Assembly (NCBI GenBank): GCA_026692735.1
Contig: JAPLOD010000610.1
Location: 1-37,255, forward strand
Direction of reading: 5' to 3'
DNA from: Planctomycetota bacterium
GTDB lineage: Bacteria; Planctomycetota; SZUA-567; H5-PLA8
DNA length: 37,255 nt
The notes beneath the pieces were generated by a model. The model was not told where the DNA came from and did not search any database. It saw nothing but the letters and a program-made list of their open reading frames with translations. This document shows positions 9,064 through 16,835 of this stretch, piece after piece; the first letter of the stretch is position 1, and every line of letters begins with the position of its first letter. Made by a program: the position numbers and the translations under genes.

Positions 9064-9069
9064 ATTATA
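9064..9069 (-). promoter_or_regulatory. Candidate -10 box for aroC
   Basis: Read on the minus strand this is TATAAT, a perfect sigma-70 -10 hexamer in the divergent region, about 180 bases before the aroC GTG. No matching -35 element stands out 16-18 bases upstream, so this is weak evidence. Confidence 0.3.
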
Positions 9070-9213
9070 GGAGCATTGCCGATTTGAGCAGCCTCGTGCA
9101 CGCGCGGCCCCTACCACGTGATCTGCGCCTTGCAGGTGAGGGGCGTTGTGGCTGATGAGCCTCTGGAAAAAACCGCGGGCTGGGGCTAGGATTCCCGGCA
9201 GACATTGCAGCAT

Positions 9214-9232
9214 GTGGGCCACAATGGCCCAC
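9214..9232 (+). promoter_or_regulatory. Hairpin in the kinase leader
   Basis: Perfect 8-bp inverted repeat: arms GTGGGCCA and TGGCCCAC around CAA, ending 34 bases before the kinase ATG. No T-run follows, so a classical terminator is unlikely; it could be an operator, an RNA leader element or a stray repeat. Confidence 0.4.
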
Positions 9233-9266
9233 TTACGTGTAGGCGGGAACAGGGCATAGAGCGCCA

Positions 9267-12200
9267 ATGGCGTCGTCATTGACCGGCCGAACACTGGGCG
9301 GATACCTCATCGAGGAAGAGCTTGGTCGCGGCGCGATGGGCGTCGTCTTCAAAGCCAAGCAACTCTCCATGGACCGCCACGTGGCGCTGAAGTTCCTCCC
9401 CAAACGCCTGGCCCAGAGCGAGAGAGTTGTGGCGCGCTTCCTCCGGGAAGCCCGGGCCGCGGGGCGCCTCTCGCATCCGAATCTTGTCGGCGTGCATGAC
9501 GCCGGCGTCGTGGAAGGCTTCCATTTCATCGCCATGGAGTTCGTGGACGGCAACTCCGTGCACAAACGCGTGCGGGAGAAAGGGCCGTACAGCGAGAAGG
9601 AGGCGCTCGACATCGCCGGCCAGGTGGCGGAGGCGCTGAAGTACGCCCACGCGCATGGCATCCTGCACCGCGATATCAAGCCCGACAACTTCCTGGTTGA
9701 CTCCAGCGGTCGCGTGCGGCTCGCGGACCTCGGTCTGGCCCGGTTTCAGGATACCGGCGACAAGCAGAGCGCCGAGGTCACACAGGACGGGATGGCCGTC
9801 GGCACTCCGCACTACATGTCGCCGGAACAGTGCTCGGGCGGCAAGGTGGACGCGCGCAGCGACATCTACAGCCTGGGCGCCTCGATGTACGTGCTGGCCA
9901 CGGGCCACACGCCGTACGACGCGCCCACCGCCGCCGCGGTGATGGTCAAGACCCTGACCGAGCCGCCCACGCCTCTGAGGGACCTGAACCCGAACCTCTC
10001 CGCCGGCTTCGTGGCGCTGGTGGAGAGAATGCTGGCCAAGGACCCGGCGAAGCGCTTCCAGGACGCCCAGCAGGTTGTGGACGCCGTCGAGAAATGCAGG
10101 AAGGGCCTCTTCAAGCCCACCACGAGAGAGCACGCCAGGGTCGGGCAGGTTCCGCTGGAACCCATAGACACTGCGCCGCGCTACAAGCTGCTATTGTACG
10201 GCGCGGGAGCGGCTGTGGTGGCCTTGGTGCTTGTGGGCGCCTTCCTGCGGTGGCGCGGGGGTTCAACGCCGCCGGCAGTCGTGAACACGGCACAGCCGGA
10301 AAGCTCCGACACGCCCAAGACGGAGCCGGCGACCGCACCTAAGACGGAGCCCAAGACAGCAGCCGGTCCTGAGACCAAGTCCCCGCCACCGAAGGCCGAG
10401 CCGAAGACCAAGGTGGAGCCGGGTGGGCCGATGGCCTCGCTGTCCGATAACGAGAAGCCGGAACACCTCGCGGCGATCAAGAAGCTGCGGATGCTGAAGC
10501 TGGACCTCGGGGAAAAGCTGCAGCAGGACCCTGACCTGGTTATCAGCAAGGTTGATGAATTCCTGAAACAGCATCCCGGCGCCCGCATCGCCAGCATTGC
10601 CGAGGAGTTTCTCACCAGGGCCAAGGAGGCCAAGGCGAAGCTGGAGAAAGACTGGCAGGCGGCGAAGACGGGGGCCGAGGAACAGGCGGTGACCGGCAAC
10701 AAGAGCAGGGCGTTCCACATCCTGCGCGACTTCGTGGATGAACACGGGGGCACCAAGCAGGCCAGCACGGCACAGGGCATGATGCTCGGTTGGGTCGCCG
10801 ACCTGCGCGCGGAGGCCGACAAGGCCGCGGAGGCGGGCCATTATACGAGAGCGGAGGAAATGCTGACGCTCACCGACTCCAAGCTGCCCGACGACATCAC
10901 CGGGCCCCTGAAGAAGGAGCTGGAGCGGGTTCAGGCGGAGCACCAGAAAGCTCGCGTGTTCATCGAGAGCGACAGCAAGCAGTTCGCGACGCTGTATGAG
11001 CGCACCGGCGCACTGGCGAAGGAGACCGATACGGCTACTGGCAAGCGCTACGAGTTCCTGGAGTGCACAAGGGTCTGGCGCGAAGGCGCGAGCGCCCTGA
11101 AGACTCCATCCGGCAAGAAAGACGTCGAGACGATCGCGGGCGTCTACGAGCGCGCGGCGGCGATCATGGAACGCATGCGTACGGGTGTGAACAGCAGCAA
11201 AGCCGTGCCCATGCCGGGGTTGGGCAGCTTCAGGGAACCGGGGCTGCTCACCGCCTGGGAGGACCGGAGCCTGAGCTTCAAGCCCAAGTCCAAGGACCTG
11301 GAACCCCAGCCGATTCCGTGGAAGCAGATCACCGGCGAGAACCTGCTCCTGATCGCACAGGCTCTCAAGATAGGCACATCCAACATGCCCAGCGACCTGC
11401 TGGACACCGGCGCGCTGGCGTTTGCCGCCGGGGTGACTGCGGTGGCCATCGAGAAACTGCAGCAGGCCGGCGCCGCAGATCGCGCCACGAAGGCGACCGC
11501 CGATGTCCCGCTGCGCCTGCTGAGACCGGCGGCGCCGGGCGACGATCGGGAGCTGGCGGCCAAGAAGCTCTTTGCCGACGCCGCGGCAGCGCGTGACAAG
11601 AAGGATGCGGACAAGGTGCTGGAGCTCCAGAAACGCCTTGTCGTGGAGTTCGCGGATACGGACTTCGTGCAGATACGCCGTCGTAAGATCCAGGACCTCT
11701 CGGCGGGCCTGGAGAGCAGCAGTTCGGTCTCTTCGAAGAAGGAGGGGGAGAAGCCCAAGGTTGCCGAGGCCAAGGTCGAACCCAAGACGGAGCCCAAGGC
11801 CGAGCCGAAGGCCGAGCCTAAGACGGAACCGAAGGCGGAGCCCAAGACGGAACCCAAAGTTGAGCCTAAGAAGGAGGAGGACCCGGCGGCTACAGCCATA
11901 GCTGAGCTGAAGAAATACGGGTGGACCGAGGTGAAGGGCAACTGGGCCCAGGATCCGAAACGCAAGACGACCTTCACGGTTACGGGCGGAGGGCAGTTGC
12001 TGGGGCCGTTCCTGGACGCGGCGATGCAGGTGACGTTCCACGTGGAGGAAGGGAGTTCGATTGGTGTGTACGCGCGCCACCTGCCCGATACCTCGGCCAT
12101 CAAGGACCTGCGCACCACGCTCGAGACCTACAGCCTCGTGCTCGGCTGCGGCTATGGGGTCTTGTGCACGGCAAACACCGTGAAGGTGTTCGGCGACAAG

Positions 12201-12452
12201 GCCCCCAGCGCTTCGGCGGCCGGAACGACCAGGGGTACCTATGAGCGGAAAACGCAGCCGCTGAAGGTGTTCGAGAACAAACCCATTCCGCCCGGGGCGC
12301 ACACCGTGACGGTTTCCGCGCAGGGCGAGAAACTGGAGATCACCTTCGACGGCAAGATGTGGCGCACCGCGGACAAGCTGCGGAACGACGGCGGCGTGGC
12401 CATCATCATTGAGGGCGGCGCCAAGATAGATTCGCCGTTGCTCCGAAAATAG
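9267..12452 (+). CDS. Membrane serine/threonine protein kinase with C-terminal LamG/DUF1080-like domain
   Basis: 1061 residues. Hanks-type kinase domain at about 13-275: glycine loop GRGAMG (20-25), ATP-anchoring K42 in VALKFL, catalytic HRDIKPDN with D136, DLG at 154-156, activation segment to MSPEQ at 184-188. A single membrane helix is at about 308-328 (LLLYGAGAAVVALVLVGAFL). The outer part has Lys/Glu/Pro-rich spacers (PKTEP-type repeats at about 345-385 and 826-870), a helical middle, and a beta-rich C-terminal domain (about 880-1061) like LamG or the 3-keto-disaccharide hydrolase fold, a carbohydrate-binding-like module. The layout suggests an extracytoplasmic sensor coupled to an inner kinase. 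Target unknown. The ATG has only a weak ribosome site. rpmB follows downstream on the same strand. Confidence 0.9.
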   Translation: MASSLTGRTLGGYLIEEELGRGAMGVVFKAKQLSMDRHVALKFLPKRLAQSERVVARFLREARAAGRLSHPNLVGVHDAGVVEGFHFIAMEFVDGNSVHKRVREKGPYSEKEALDIAGQVAEALKYAHAHGILHRDIKPDNFLVDSSGRVRLADLGLARFQDTGDKQSAEVTQDGMAVGTPHYMSPEQCSGGKVDARSDIYSLGASMYVLATGHTPYDAPTAAAVMVKTLTEPPTPLRDLNPNLSAGFVALVERMLAKDPAKRFQDAQQVVDAVEKCRKGLFKPTTREHARVGQVPLEPIDTAPRYKLLLYGAGAAVVALVLVGAFLRWRGGSTPPAVVNTAQPESSDTPKTEPATAPKTEPKTAAGPETKSPPPKAEPKTKVEPGGPMASLSDNEKPEHLAAIKKLRMLKLDLGEKLQQDPDLVISKVDEFLKQHPGARIASIAEEFLTRAKEAKAKLEKDWQAAKTGAEEQAVTGNKSRAFHILRDFVDEHGGTKQASTAQGMMLGWVADLRAEADKAAEAGHYTRAEEMLTLTDSKLPDDITGPLKKELERVQAEHQKARVFIESDSKQFATLYERTGALAKETDTATGKRYEFLECTRVWREGASALKTPSGKKDVETIAGVYERAAAIMERMRTGVNSSKAVPMPGLGSFREPGLLTAWEDRSLSFKPKSKDLEPQPIPWKQITGENLLLIAQALKIGTSNMPSDLLDTGALAFAAGVTAVAIEKLQQAGAADRATKATADVPLRLLRPAAPGDDRELAAKKLFADAAAARDKKDADKVLELQKRLVVEFADTDFVQIRRRKIQDLSAGLESSSSVSSKKEGEKPKVAEAKVEPKTEPKAEPKAEPKTEPKAEPKTEPKVEPKKEEDPAATAIAELKKYGWTEVKGNWAQDPKRKTTFTVTGGGQLLGPFLDAAMQVTFHVEEGSSIGVYARHLPDTSAIKDLRTTLETYSLVLGCGYGVLCTANTVKVFGDKAPSASAAGTTRGTYERKTQPLKVFENKPIPPGAHTVTVSAQGEKLEITFDGKMWRTADKLRNDGGVAIIIEGGAKIDSPLLRK

Positions 12453-12496
12453 CTCCGTTGCCCGCAGCCGAATTTCCGTTGCGCTTGCCCCCGTCC

Positions 12497-12502
12497 TATG
12501 AT
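12497..12502 (+). promoter_or_regulatory. rpmB: Candidate -10 box for rpmB
   Basis: TATGAT (consensus TATAAT, one mismatch) lies about 120 bases before the rpmB start in the short gap after the kinase stop. The -35 is poor (TTCCGT at a 17-base spacer). A start here would give an untranslated leader of about 110 bases, in which I see no clear structure. Confidence 0.3.
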
Positions 12503-12620
12503 AAGAAACTGCGTCCTTGCGAACGGGATATTGGTCTGGTGTCCATGCCTGACAGCAGTTCCCGTAGGTAAAAACCCGGCAGTTGCGCAGGTTGCCTTAC
12601 GACAGGAAAGGAAGTCCGTC

Positions 12621-12896
12621 ATGTCCGGCCATTGTGAATACTGCGAGAAAGCTCCCAGCTCAGGCCTCAAGTACGTGCGCCGTGGTCTCGCGAAGGCCAA
12701 GGGCGGTGTGGGCCGCAAAGTGACCGGCAAGACAGGCCGCTGGTTCAGGCCCAACGTGCAGCATCTCAAGGTCGTCGAACCCAACGGACACGTCCATCGC
12801 GCGTGGGTGTGCGCCAAGTGCCTCAGGAGCGGTCGTGTCGCCAAGGCCCCCTACCAGAAGCAACTGGCAGCCCTCCGCGCTGAACGAAAAGCCTGA
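12621..12896 (+). CDS. rpmB: 50S ribosomal protein bL28
   Basis: 91 residues, a component of the large ribosomal subunit. The start MSGHCEYCEKAPSSG, the core RRGLAKAKGGVGRKVTGKTG leading to WFRPNVQHLKVV, and the end RAWVCAKCLRSGRV are typical bL28. Both CxxC pairs (CEYC near the start, CAKC near the end) are kept, so this is the zinc-binding form. The GLAKAKGGVG insertion between the first CxxC and the FxPN block is, from memory, common in planctomycete bL28. The ATG at 12621 is preceded by AGGAAAGGAAG; the open frame runs back to 12498, but those residues do not belong to the family. A strong terminator follows. Confidence 0.95.
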   Translation: MSGHCEYCEKAPSSGLKYVRRGLAKAKGGVGRKVTGKTGRWFRPNVQHLKVVEPNGHVHRAWVCAKCLRSGRVAKAPYQKQLAALRAERKA

Positions 12897-12919
12897 GCCG
12901 CACACGCTGGAACATGAGC

Positions 12920-12956
12920 CGGCCTCAGCGCGTTTCCGCTGAGGCCGTTCTGTTTG
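12920..12956 (+). terminator. Bidirectional intrinsic terminator after rpmB
   Basis: An 11-bp perfect stem (CGGCCTCAGCG and CGCTGAGGCCG) with a six-base loop, followed on the plus strand by TTCTGTTTGT. It lies between the convergent rpmB and the esterase gene (which ends at 12961) and may serve both. Confidence 0.85.
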
Positions 12957-12960
12957 TGCT

Positions 12961-13953
12961 CTACAGGCCAAGCATGAACTCGAATATCCTGTCGCTCATC
13001 CTGGGCAGGCCTTCGTGCGAGAAGTCGGGGTAGAGCACCATCTGTTTCTTCGCCCTGATCTTGTTGTACGCGGCGAACTGGCTCGATGGCGGGCAGATCG
13101 TGTCCATCAGCCCCACGGCCATCAGGATGTCGCCGCGGATGCGCTTGGCCAGGTGTTGGCAGTCAATGTAGCCGAGCTTGGTGAAGATCTCGTCCTCCCG
13201 CTCGTGGCACGGGTCGAAGAGCCTGAAGTAGGTCTTGAGTTCCTGGTAGGCGTCCTTGGCCAGGTCCAGTTCCCAGACGCGCTTGTAGTCGCACAGGAAC
13301 GGGAACACTGGCGCGGCCCGCTTGATCCGCGGCTCCAGCGACGCGCAGGCCAGCGTCAGACCGCCGCCCTGCGAACCGCCCGTCGCGCCGACGCGCTTCG
13401 GGTCAACTTCCGGGAACGCCATCACGATCCCCGCAAGCTGCGCCGTATCCAGGAAGATGTCCCGGAACAGCATCCGAGTCGGCGAGTCCTCGTCCAGGCC
13501 GCGGATGATGTGCCCGTGATGCGTGTTGCCGCGCACGGCCCCGGCGTCCTGCGAGCGGCCGCCTTGGCCGCGGCAGTCGAGCGCCGCCACGCAGAACCCC
13601 AGGCTCACCCACGCCAGCTTGTCGAACCAATCGCCGCTGCTGCCGCTGTAGCCGTGGAATAGAAGCACGGCGGGAAGACCGCCGTCGGCACCGTGGCGCG
13701 ACCTGGCGGATCGAGTTGTCGCGCCCTTGGGCCGCAGGTACTTGGCGTAGACCCGCGCGCCCCTGACGCCGGTGAAGTGCAGGTCGAAGCACTCCGCGCC
13801 GGGCGCCTTGAAGGCCGCCGGCCGCAGTTCCACGCGGGCATCGGTCCGGCGCATCTCGGCGAGCGACGCGTCCCAGAATGAGTCCATGTCTTTGGGGCAT
13901 GGGTTGCGGCCCATGTACTTCTTGAGTTTGGGCAACGGCATGTCTACGAGCAC
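12961..13953 (-). CDS. CE7-type acetyl xylan esterase / cephalosporin C deacetylase
   Basis: 330-residue alpha/beta hydrolase, the usual CE7 length. CE7 hallmarks are present: RGQGG at 128-132, nucleophile motif GGSQGG with S194, D284 in GLMDTICPP, and the final HE pair (H313, E314 in FSHEG). These enzymes remove acetyl groups from xylo-oligosaccharides and other small acetylated sugars. No signal peptide, so probably cytoplasmic, acting on imported oligosaccharides. The GTG at 13953 is chosen because GGAGG lies eight bases upstream; an ATG four codons later is possible. The context of glycosidase genes agrees with a role in deacetylating plant-type or algal polysaccharide fragments. Confidence 0.9.
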   Translation of the reverse strand: MLVDMPLPKLKKYMGRNPCPKDMDSFWDASLAEMRRTDARVELRPAAFKAPGAECFDLHFTGVRGARVYAKYLRPKGATTRSARSRHGADGGLPAVLLFHGYSGSSGDWFDKLAWVSLGFCVAALDCRGQGGRSQDAGAVRGNTHHGHIIRGLDEDSPTRMLFRDIFLDTAQLAGIVMAFPEVDPKRVGATGGSQGGGLTLACASLEPRIKRAAPVFPFLCDYKRVWELDLAKDAYQELKTYFRLFDPCHEREDEIFTKLGYIDCQHLAKRIRGDILMAVGLMDTICPPSSQFAAYNKIRAKKQMVLYPDFSHEGLPRMSDRIFEFMLGL

Positions 13954-14030
13954 GGTTGGTTCCTCCGCACGGGTTCTGGTGAATGGATGGCCTATCTTAA
14001 CTGGCCGGCGCAGAAAGCCAGTGCAGAGCC

Positions 14031-14052
14031 GTACCGCCGTCGTCTCGCCGCC
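14031..14052 (+). repeat. REP-like element, degenerate copy
   Basis: Starts GTACCGCCGTCGTCTCGCCG and differs by a few bases from the intact copy at 14342. Its inverted repeat is damaged. Related copies are at 20655-20676 and, inverted, at 20709-20730. Confidence 0.55.
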
Positions 14053-14105
14053 CGCCCCGCGTCACCCCGTTCCGTGTCCAAAACTGCACCTCGTGCTGCC
14101 CCTCG

Positions 14106-14160
14106 CCTGTCACCTGCCTCTGTTCCCCGATACCCGATACCCGAACCCCGATACCCGGCT
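14106..14160. repeat. Heptamer array, CCCGATA type
   Basis: Main array 14126-14160: CCCGATA, CCCGATA, CCCGAAC, CCCGATA, CCCGGCT. Just before it lie CCTGTCA and CCTGCCT at 14106-14119, which look like the CCTGTAA-type unit found at two other loci. No protein-coding role. Confidence 0.8.
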
Positions 14161-14341
14161 GTTCCTGCTGTCCAAGACTGCACATTGTGACATTCTCGCC
14201 CTTGCCACCCCCTTCCGGGCCACGCGCTGCCTGACAACAATCCCCCGCCCGCGCCCCCGTGCAATTTCACGGTAGCACGTTCTCCAGGATTCGTGTCACA
14301 CTCGCGAATCCCGCCATGGTCTGGCAGCCTATGCTATGTCT

Positions 14342-14363
14342 GTACCGCCGGCGTCTCGCCGGC
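14342..14363 (+). repeat. REP-like hairpin element
   Basis: Begins GTACCGCCGGCGTCTCGCCG; arms GCCGGCG and CGCCGGC overlap around TCT. The next base begins a heptamer array, so the two repeat types are directly joined. Confidence 0.65.
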
Positions 14364-14390
14364 CTGTAGTCTGTGGTCTGTAGCCTGTGG
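14363..14390. repeat. Heptamer array, YCTGTRG type (4 units)
   Basis: CCTGTAG, TCTGTGG, TCTGTAG, CCTGTGG in exact 7-bp register, directly after the REP-like element. Confidence 0.8.
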
Positions 14391-14677
14391 CCTTCGTGGA
14401 CCGGTCCGGTTTCGCCCGTTGCCTCGTCGAAGCAAGCCGCGCTGAATATGTGTCGGACCAACCAAACAAAACCCTACCACATGCCACCCAGTTTGGCAAG
14501 CGGAAAGCGCCGCATTTGGCCAGCATGGCCGTCATCCCCCTCTTGTCGCCGCCGGGCCCGCCGCGGTATAATGCGGCCATCGAAGCGGCGATACGCTCGT
14601 TCAAGACGCGCACACATCACGAGGCCGCCCGTATGCTCACCCCCGGCGAAGGCCCGAACTCGCGAAAGGAAAATAGA

Positions 14678-16204
14678 ATGAACGCTGTGCTCCGCAGATT
14701 GATGTTGGTCGTTCTCCTCGCCTGGCCGCTCGTGGTATGGGGCGGGGAACCGCCGGTGGATGCCTCCAAGGCGTCTGGCGATAATGCCATTGTGATCCAG
14801 ATTCAGGACGCGCTGGTGAACCGGACGGACCTCGGCTTCAACATATGCAGGGAAGTCGCGGAATGTAAGAAGGAATGCCAGGACGCCTATCTGGCCATGC
14901 ATCCCACTACGCTCCGGATGGGCGGCGCGCTGGGCCACTGGAAGGACCCCGGGGGCAAGATTGAGGAGATCGGTAAGTTCTGGCCGAAGTTCGCGGAGGA
15001 AGACTCCCTCGTAAGCTGGGCGTTGGGAAATGGCATGCGGCCAATGTACTTGCTCTGCTACACGCCGGCCTGGAGCAACGTCAAGACGCGTGAGAAGTTC
15101 AAGTATCCCAACGACCCAAAGACGCCGTGGACGATGGATTTCTGTCCCCCCGACGATCCGGGCGTGTGGAAAGCGATGGTCAAGGCGCTCATGGTTCACC
15201 ATAAAGGCAAGGTGAACCGCTACGAGGTCTGGAACGAACCCAACACCGGTTTCTACTGGCAGGGCGAAGCAAAGGCGAAAGGGGAGGACGAACTTCTCCG
15301 CCGCTATGTGGATTTGTGCAAGGCAACGTTCGAGGCGGCGCGCGAAGTGGATCCCGCCATCCGCGTCTATACCTGTTGTCCGCACGACGACTTCTTCGGC
15401 TCGTGGACGACCCCCCTCTTCGCCAAGGGCATCGCCAAGTACACCGACGGCATATGCCTTCACGTCTACGTAGGTCCCCAGGCCATTGCGGCAATAGACA
15501 ACTGGTGGCTGCGGTACATGACCACGATTCAGGAGAACGAGAAGCGCGAGGGCAAGCGTTTCCCGTTGGTGCTCACCGAGTACGGCTACAACCACGACAC
15601 CCACCCCGAATTCGGCGGAGCCTTCTCGCTTGCGCAGCTCACCGTCATCCTGGGCACGTTCAAAGCGGAACTGGCCACGCAGTACGCCTTCCATTCCCTC
15701 AAGCCCCAGGGCGACGACGGCCTCTGCATGTTCCGAGGAGGTCTGACGGACAATCCGACGTCGAAGACGCTGCGGTATCTCTATGCTCTCTTCCAGAACG
15801 CGACGTATGTTCCCTTGAACGGTGCGACGTTGTCCCCGGGCGGTGAGAGCTTTGAAGAAATGGGTATTCCGAAGAAGCCCGACAACAAGCTCTACGCCTT
15901 CGAGATCGCCAGGCCGGATGGCAGCAAGGCGGCCTACGTGGCGGCCTGGCGCGGGCGTTTCTGTTACGCGAAAAACAAGCTGATTGACATCCCCGACATG
16001 GACGTCGCGATCACGCTGCCCAAGGCCTATGCCCGCGCGGAAGTCCTCGATTCGTTGACGGGCGAGGCCGCCAAATTCAGCGGCTTCAAGGTAGAGAACG
16101 GCAAGACCGTCTTGAAGGTGAAACTCCAAGGCATCCACGACGGCAAGGAGGCCGCCCCGCGCGCCTTCGTTCTCTTCCCGCCTCAAGCGAACGCCAAGGA
16201 GTGA
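14678..16204 (+). CDS. Secreted clan GH-A glycoside hydrolase (GH39/GH5-like)
   Basis: 508 residues from the ATG at 14678, preceded by AAAGGAAAA; the open frame runs 97 codons further upstream, but that part overlaps repeats. Signal peptide MNAVLRRLMLVVLLAWPLVVWG, then a (beta/alpha)8 barrel. The two catalytic glutamates of clan GH-A are visible: acid/base E187 in YEVWNEPN and nucleophile E301 in VLTEYGYN, 114 residues apart as expected. TTLRMGGALGHW near residue 77 and LHVYVGP at 261 fit barrel strands. A small beta domain closes the protein (about 410-508). Likely a retaining beta-glycosidase outside the cytoplasm, such as a xylosidase or similar; the exact substrate cannot be read. The neighbouring CE7 esterase suggests a shared substrate. 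Confidence 0.8.
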   Translation: MNAVLRRLMLVVLLAWPLVVWGGEPPVDASKASGDNAIVIQIQDALVNRTDLGFNICREVAECKKECQDAYLAMHPTTLRMGGALGHWKDPGGKIEEIGKFWPKFAEEDSLVSWALGNGMRPMYLLCYTPAWSNVKTREKFKYPNDPKTPWTMDFCPPDDPGVWKAMVKALMVHHKGKVNRYEVWNEPNTGFYWQGEAKAKGEDELLRRYVDLCKATFEAAREVDPAIRVYTCCPHDDFFGSWTTPLFAKGIAKYTDGICLHVYVGPQAIAAIDNWWLRYMTTIQENEKREGKRFPLVLTEYGYNHDTHPEFGGAFSLAQLTVILGTFKAELATQYAFHSLKPQGDDGLCMFRGGLTDNPTSKTLRYLYALFQNATYVPLNGATLSPGGESFEEMGIPKKPDNKLYAFEIARPDGSKAAYVAAWRGRFCYAKNKLIDIPDMDVAITLPKAYARAEVLDSLTGEAAKFSGFKVENGKTVLKVKLQGIHDGKEAAPRAFVLFPPQANAKE

Positions 16205-16247
16205 TTTTCGAGGCTCACCGAATGCCCGCCTGCGTCGCCGCCGCCGT

Positions 16248-16270
16248 GTAGGACATTTTGCTAAATTGTC
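16248..16270. repeat. Dispersed palindrome, divergent intergenic copy
   Basis: GTAGGACATTTTGCTAAATT followed by GTC matches the palindrome found twice inside the gene at 31043-32746 (GTAGAACAATTTGCCAAATT) in most positions, with an imperfect inverted repeat (7 of 9 pairs). It abuts the two-hairpin element at 16277. Confidence 0.6.
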
Positions 16271-16276
16271 TGTTCG

Positions 16277-16318
16277 GGGGTGGCACGGCCCACCGGGCCG
16301 TGTCGCGCGAAGCGCGAC
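16277..16318 (+). repeat. Two-hairpin repeat element (left copy)
   Basis: Two adjacent perfect hairpins: CACGGCCC/GGGCCGTG around ACC (16284-16302) and GTCGCGC/GCGCGAC around GAA (16302-16318). A related element in opposite orientation lies at 16794-16829, on the other side of the DUF4926 gene. Confidence 0.75.
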
Positions 16319-16334
16319 AAGAAGCCGCTCCTGA

Positions 16335-16445
16335 AGGACGCGCACAGGGAGAAGGGGCCGCGCGCTGCGCGTCGTGGCAATCTGGATGGCCGATGAAGCC
16401 GCAGGCGTGATGAAGTTCCTGACCCTGTACCCGGAGAAGATATGA
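16335..16445 (+). pseudogene. C-terminal remnant of a DUF6883-like gene
   Basis: A 36-codon frame begins right after a stop at 16332, ends in TGA overlapping the DUF4926 ATG (ATGA), and has no start of its own. Its sequence, GRALRVVAIWMADEAAG followed by VMKFLTLYPEKI, resembles the end of DUF6883 proteins (a variable RxRTVWI strand, then PRLVTAYP), the usual partner upstream of DUF4926. The rest of the expected protein, roughly 80-100 residues, is missing and the two-hairpin element lies where it should be. The match is from memory of the family and covers few residues. Confidence 0.45.
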
Positions 16446-16693
16446 GATACGAGCTATTCACCCGCGTGGCCCTGAAGACAGACCTTCCACAGCACGGCCT
16501 GCGCAGCGGCGATGTGGCCACTGTGGTCGAGCACCACCCGGGACGGCCCGGCCAGGAGCCTGGCTACAGCTTGGAGGTGTTCAATGCCGTCGGTGAGACT
16601 GTGGCGGTTGTCACGGTGCGGGAGTCCCAGGTCGAGCCGCTGACTCCTCGCGAAGTCTTGCACGTGCGCCTGCTTGCGGAAACCGCGCGATGA
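16442..16693 (+). CDS. DUF4926 family protein
   Basis: 83 residues with the DUF4926 pattern: an initial VALKTDLPQHGLRSGDVATVVE, then PGYSLEVFNAVGETVAVVTV and a final SQVEPLTP. It is a small beta-barrel-like protein of unknown function. The ATG overlaps the stop of the DUF6883-like remnant by four bases, a translational-coupling arrangement, and has GGAGA six bases upstream. Such pairs are often considered toxin-antitoxin-like, but activity is unproven; here the partner is broken, so the gene may be an orphan. Confidence 0.75.
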   Translation: MRYELFTRVALKTDLPQHGLRSGDVATVVEHHPGRPGQEPGYSLEVFNAVGETVAVVTVRESQVEPLTPREVLHVRLLAETAR

Positions 16694-16793
16694 CGTAACG
16701 CGGGTGCGCGTAGCGAACAGCAACCTGCTCCGTGAACGCCCCCAGACATAAGAACCCACCCCTTGCATTGGAACGCCCAACGCAGGGCTTCTT

Positions 16794-16829
16794 GTGGCCT
16801 TCGGCCACCCGGCCCGCCGGGCCACCCGC
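16794..16829 (-). repeat. Two-hairpin repeat element (right copy, inverted)
   Basis: Hairpins GTGGCC/GGCCAC around TTC (16794-16808) and GGCCC/GGGCC around GCC (16811-16823). Read on the minus strand the order and loops match the 16277-16318 element: a GC-rich hairpin, then a hairpin with a GAA loop. The two copies bracket 16319-16793. Confidence 0.65.
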
Positions 16830-16835
16830 GGTAGA

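Larger units (their letters stand above)
8886..9266. other. Divergent intergenic region between aroC and the kinase gene
   Basis: 381 bases without a convincing gene. It holds a candidate minus-strand -10 box for aroC (TATAAT, plus-strand 9064-9069) and a perfect hairpin at 9214-9232 near the kinase start. The 61-residue plus-strand frame at 8879-9064 is not supported. Confidence 0.6.
13954..14677. other. Repeat-rich intergenic region between esterase and glycosidase
   Basis: About 720 bases between divergent genes without a supported ORF. It holds two REP-like elements (14031-14052 and 14342-14363) and two heptamer arrays (14106-14160 and 14363-14390). A 14-base near-repeat, GTCCAAAACTGCAC at about 14080 and GTCCAAGACTGCAC at about 14170, flanks the first array. 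Confidence 0.7.

Noticed and set aside
8879-9064. 61-residue plus-strand ORF in the aroC-kinase gap
   Set aside because: No ribosome site, no family look, and it overlaps the aroC ribosome site and start.
10263-12302. 679-residue minus-strand frame within the kinase gene
   Set aside because: Mirrors the kinase codons, with Leu/Arg-rich repeats opposite the PKTEP-coding stretch; no function visible.
12498-12620. N-terminal extension of bL28
   Set aside because: The residues are not part of the family and the ribosome site lies just before 12621; the frame is open only by chance.
14474-16345. 623-residue minus-strand frame opposite the GH-A glycosidase
   Set aside because: The plus strand has a signal peptide and both catalytic glutamates; the minus frame has no recognisable domain.
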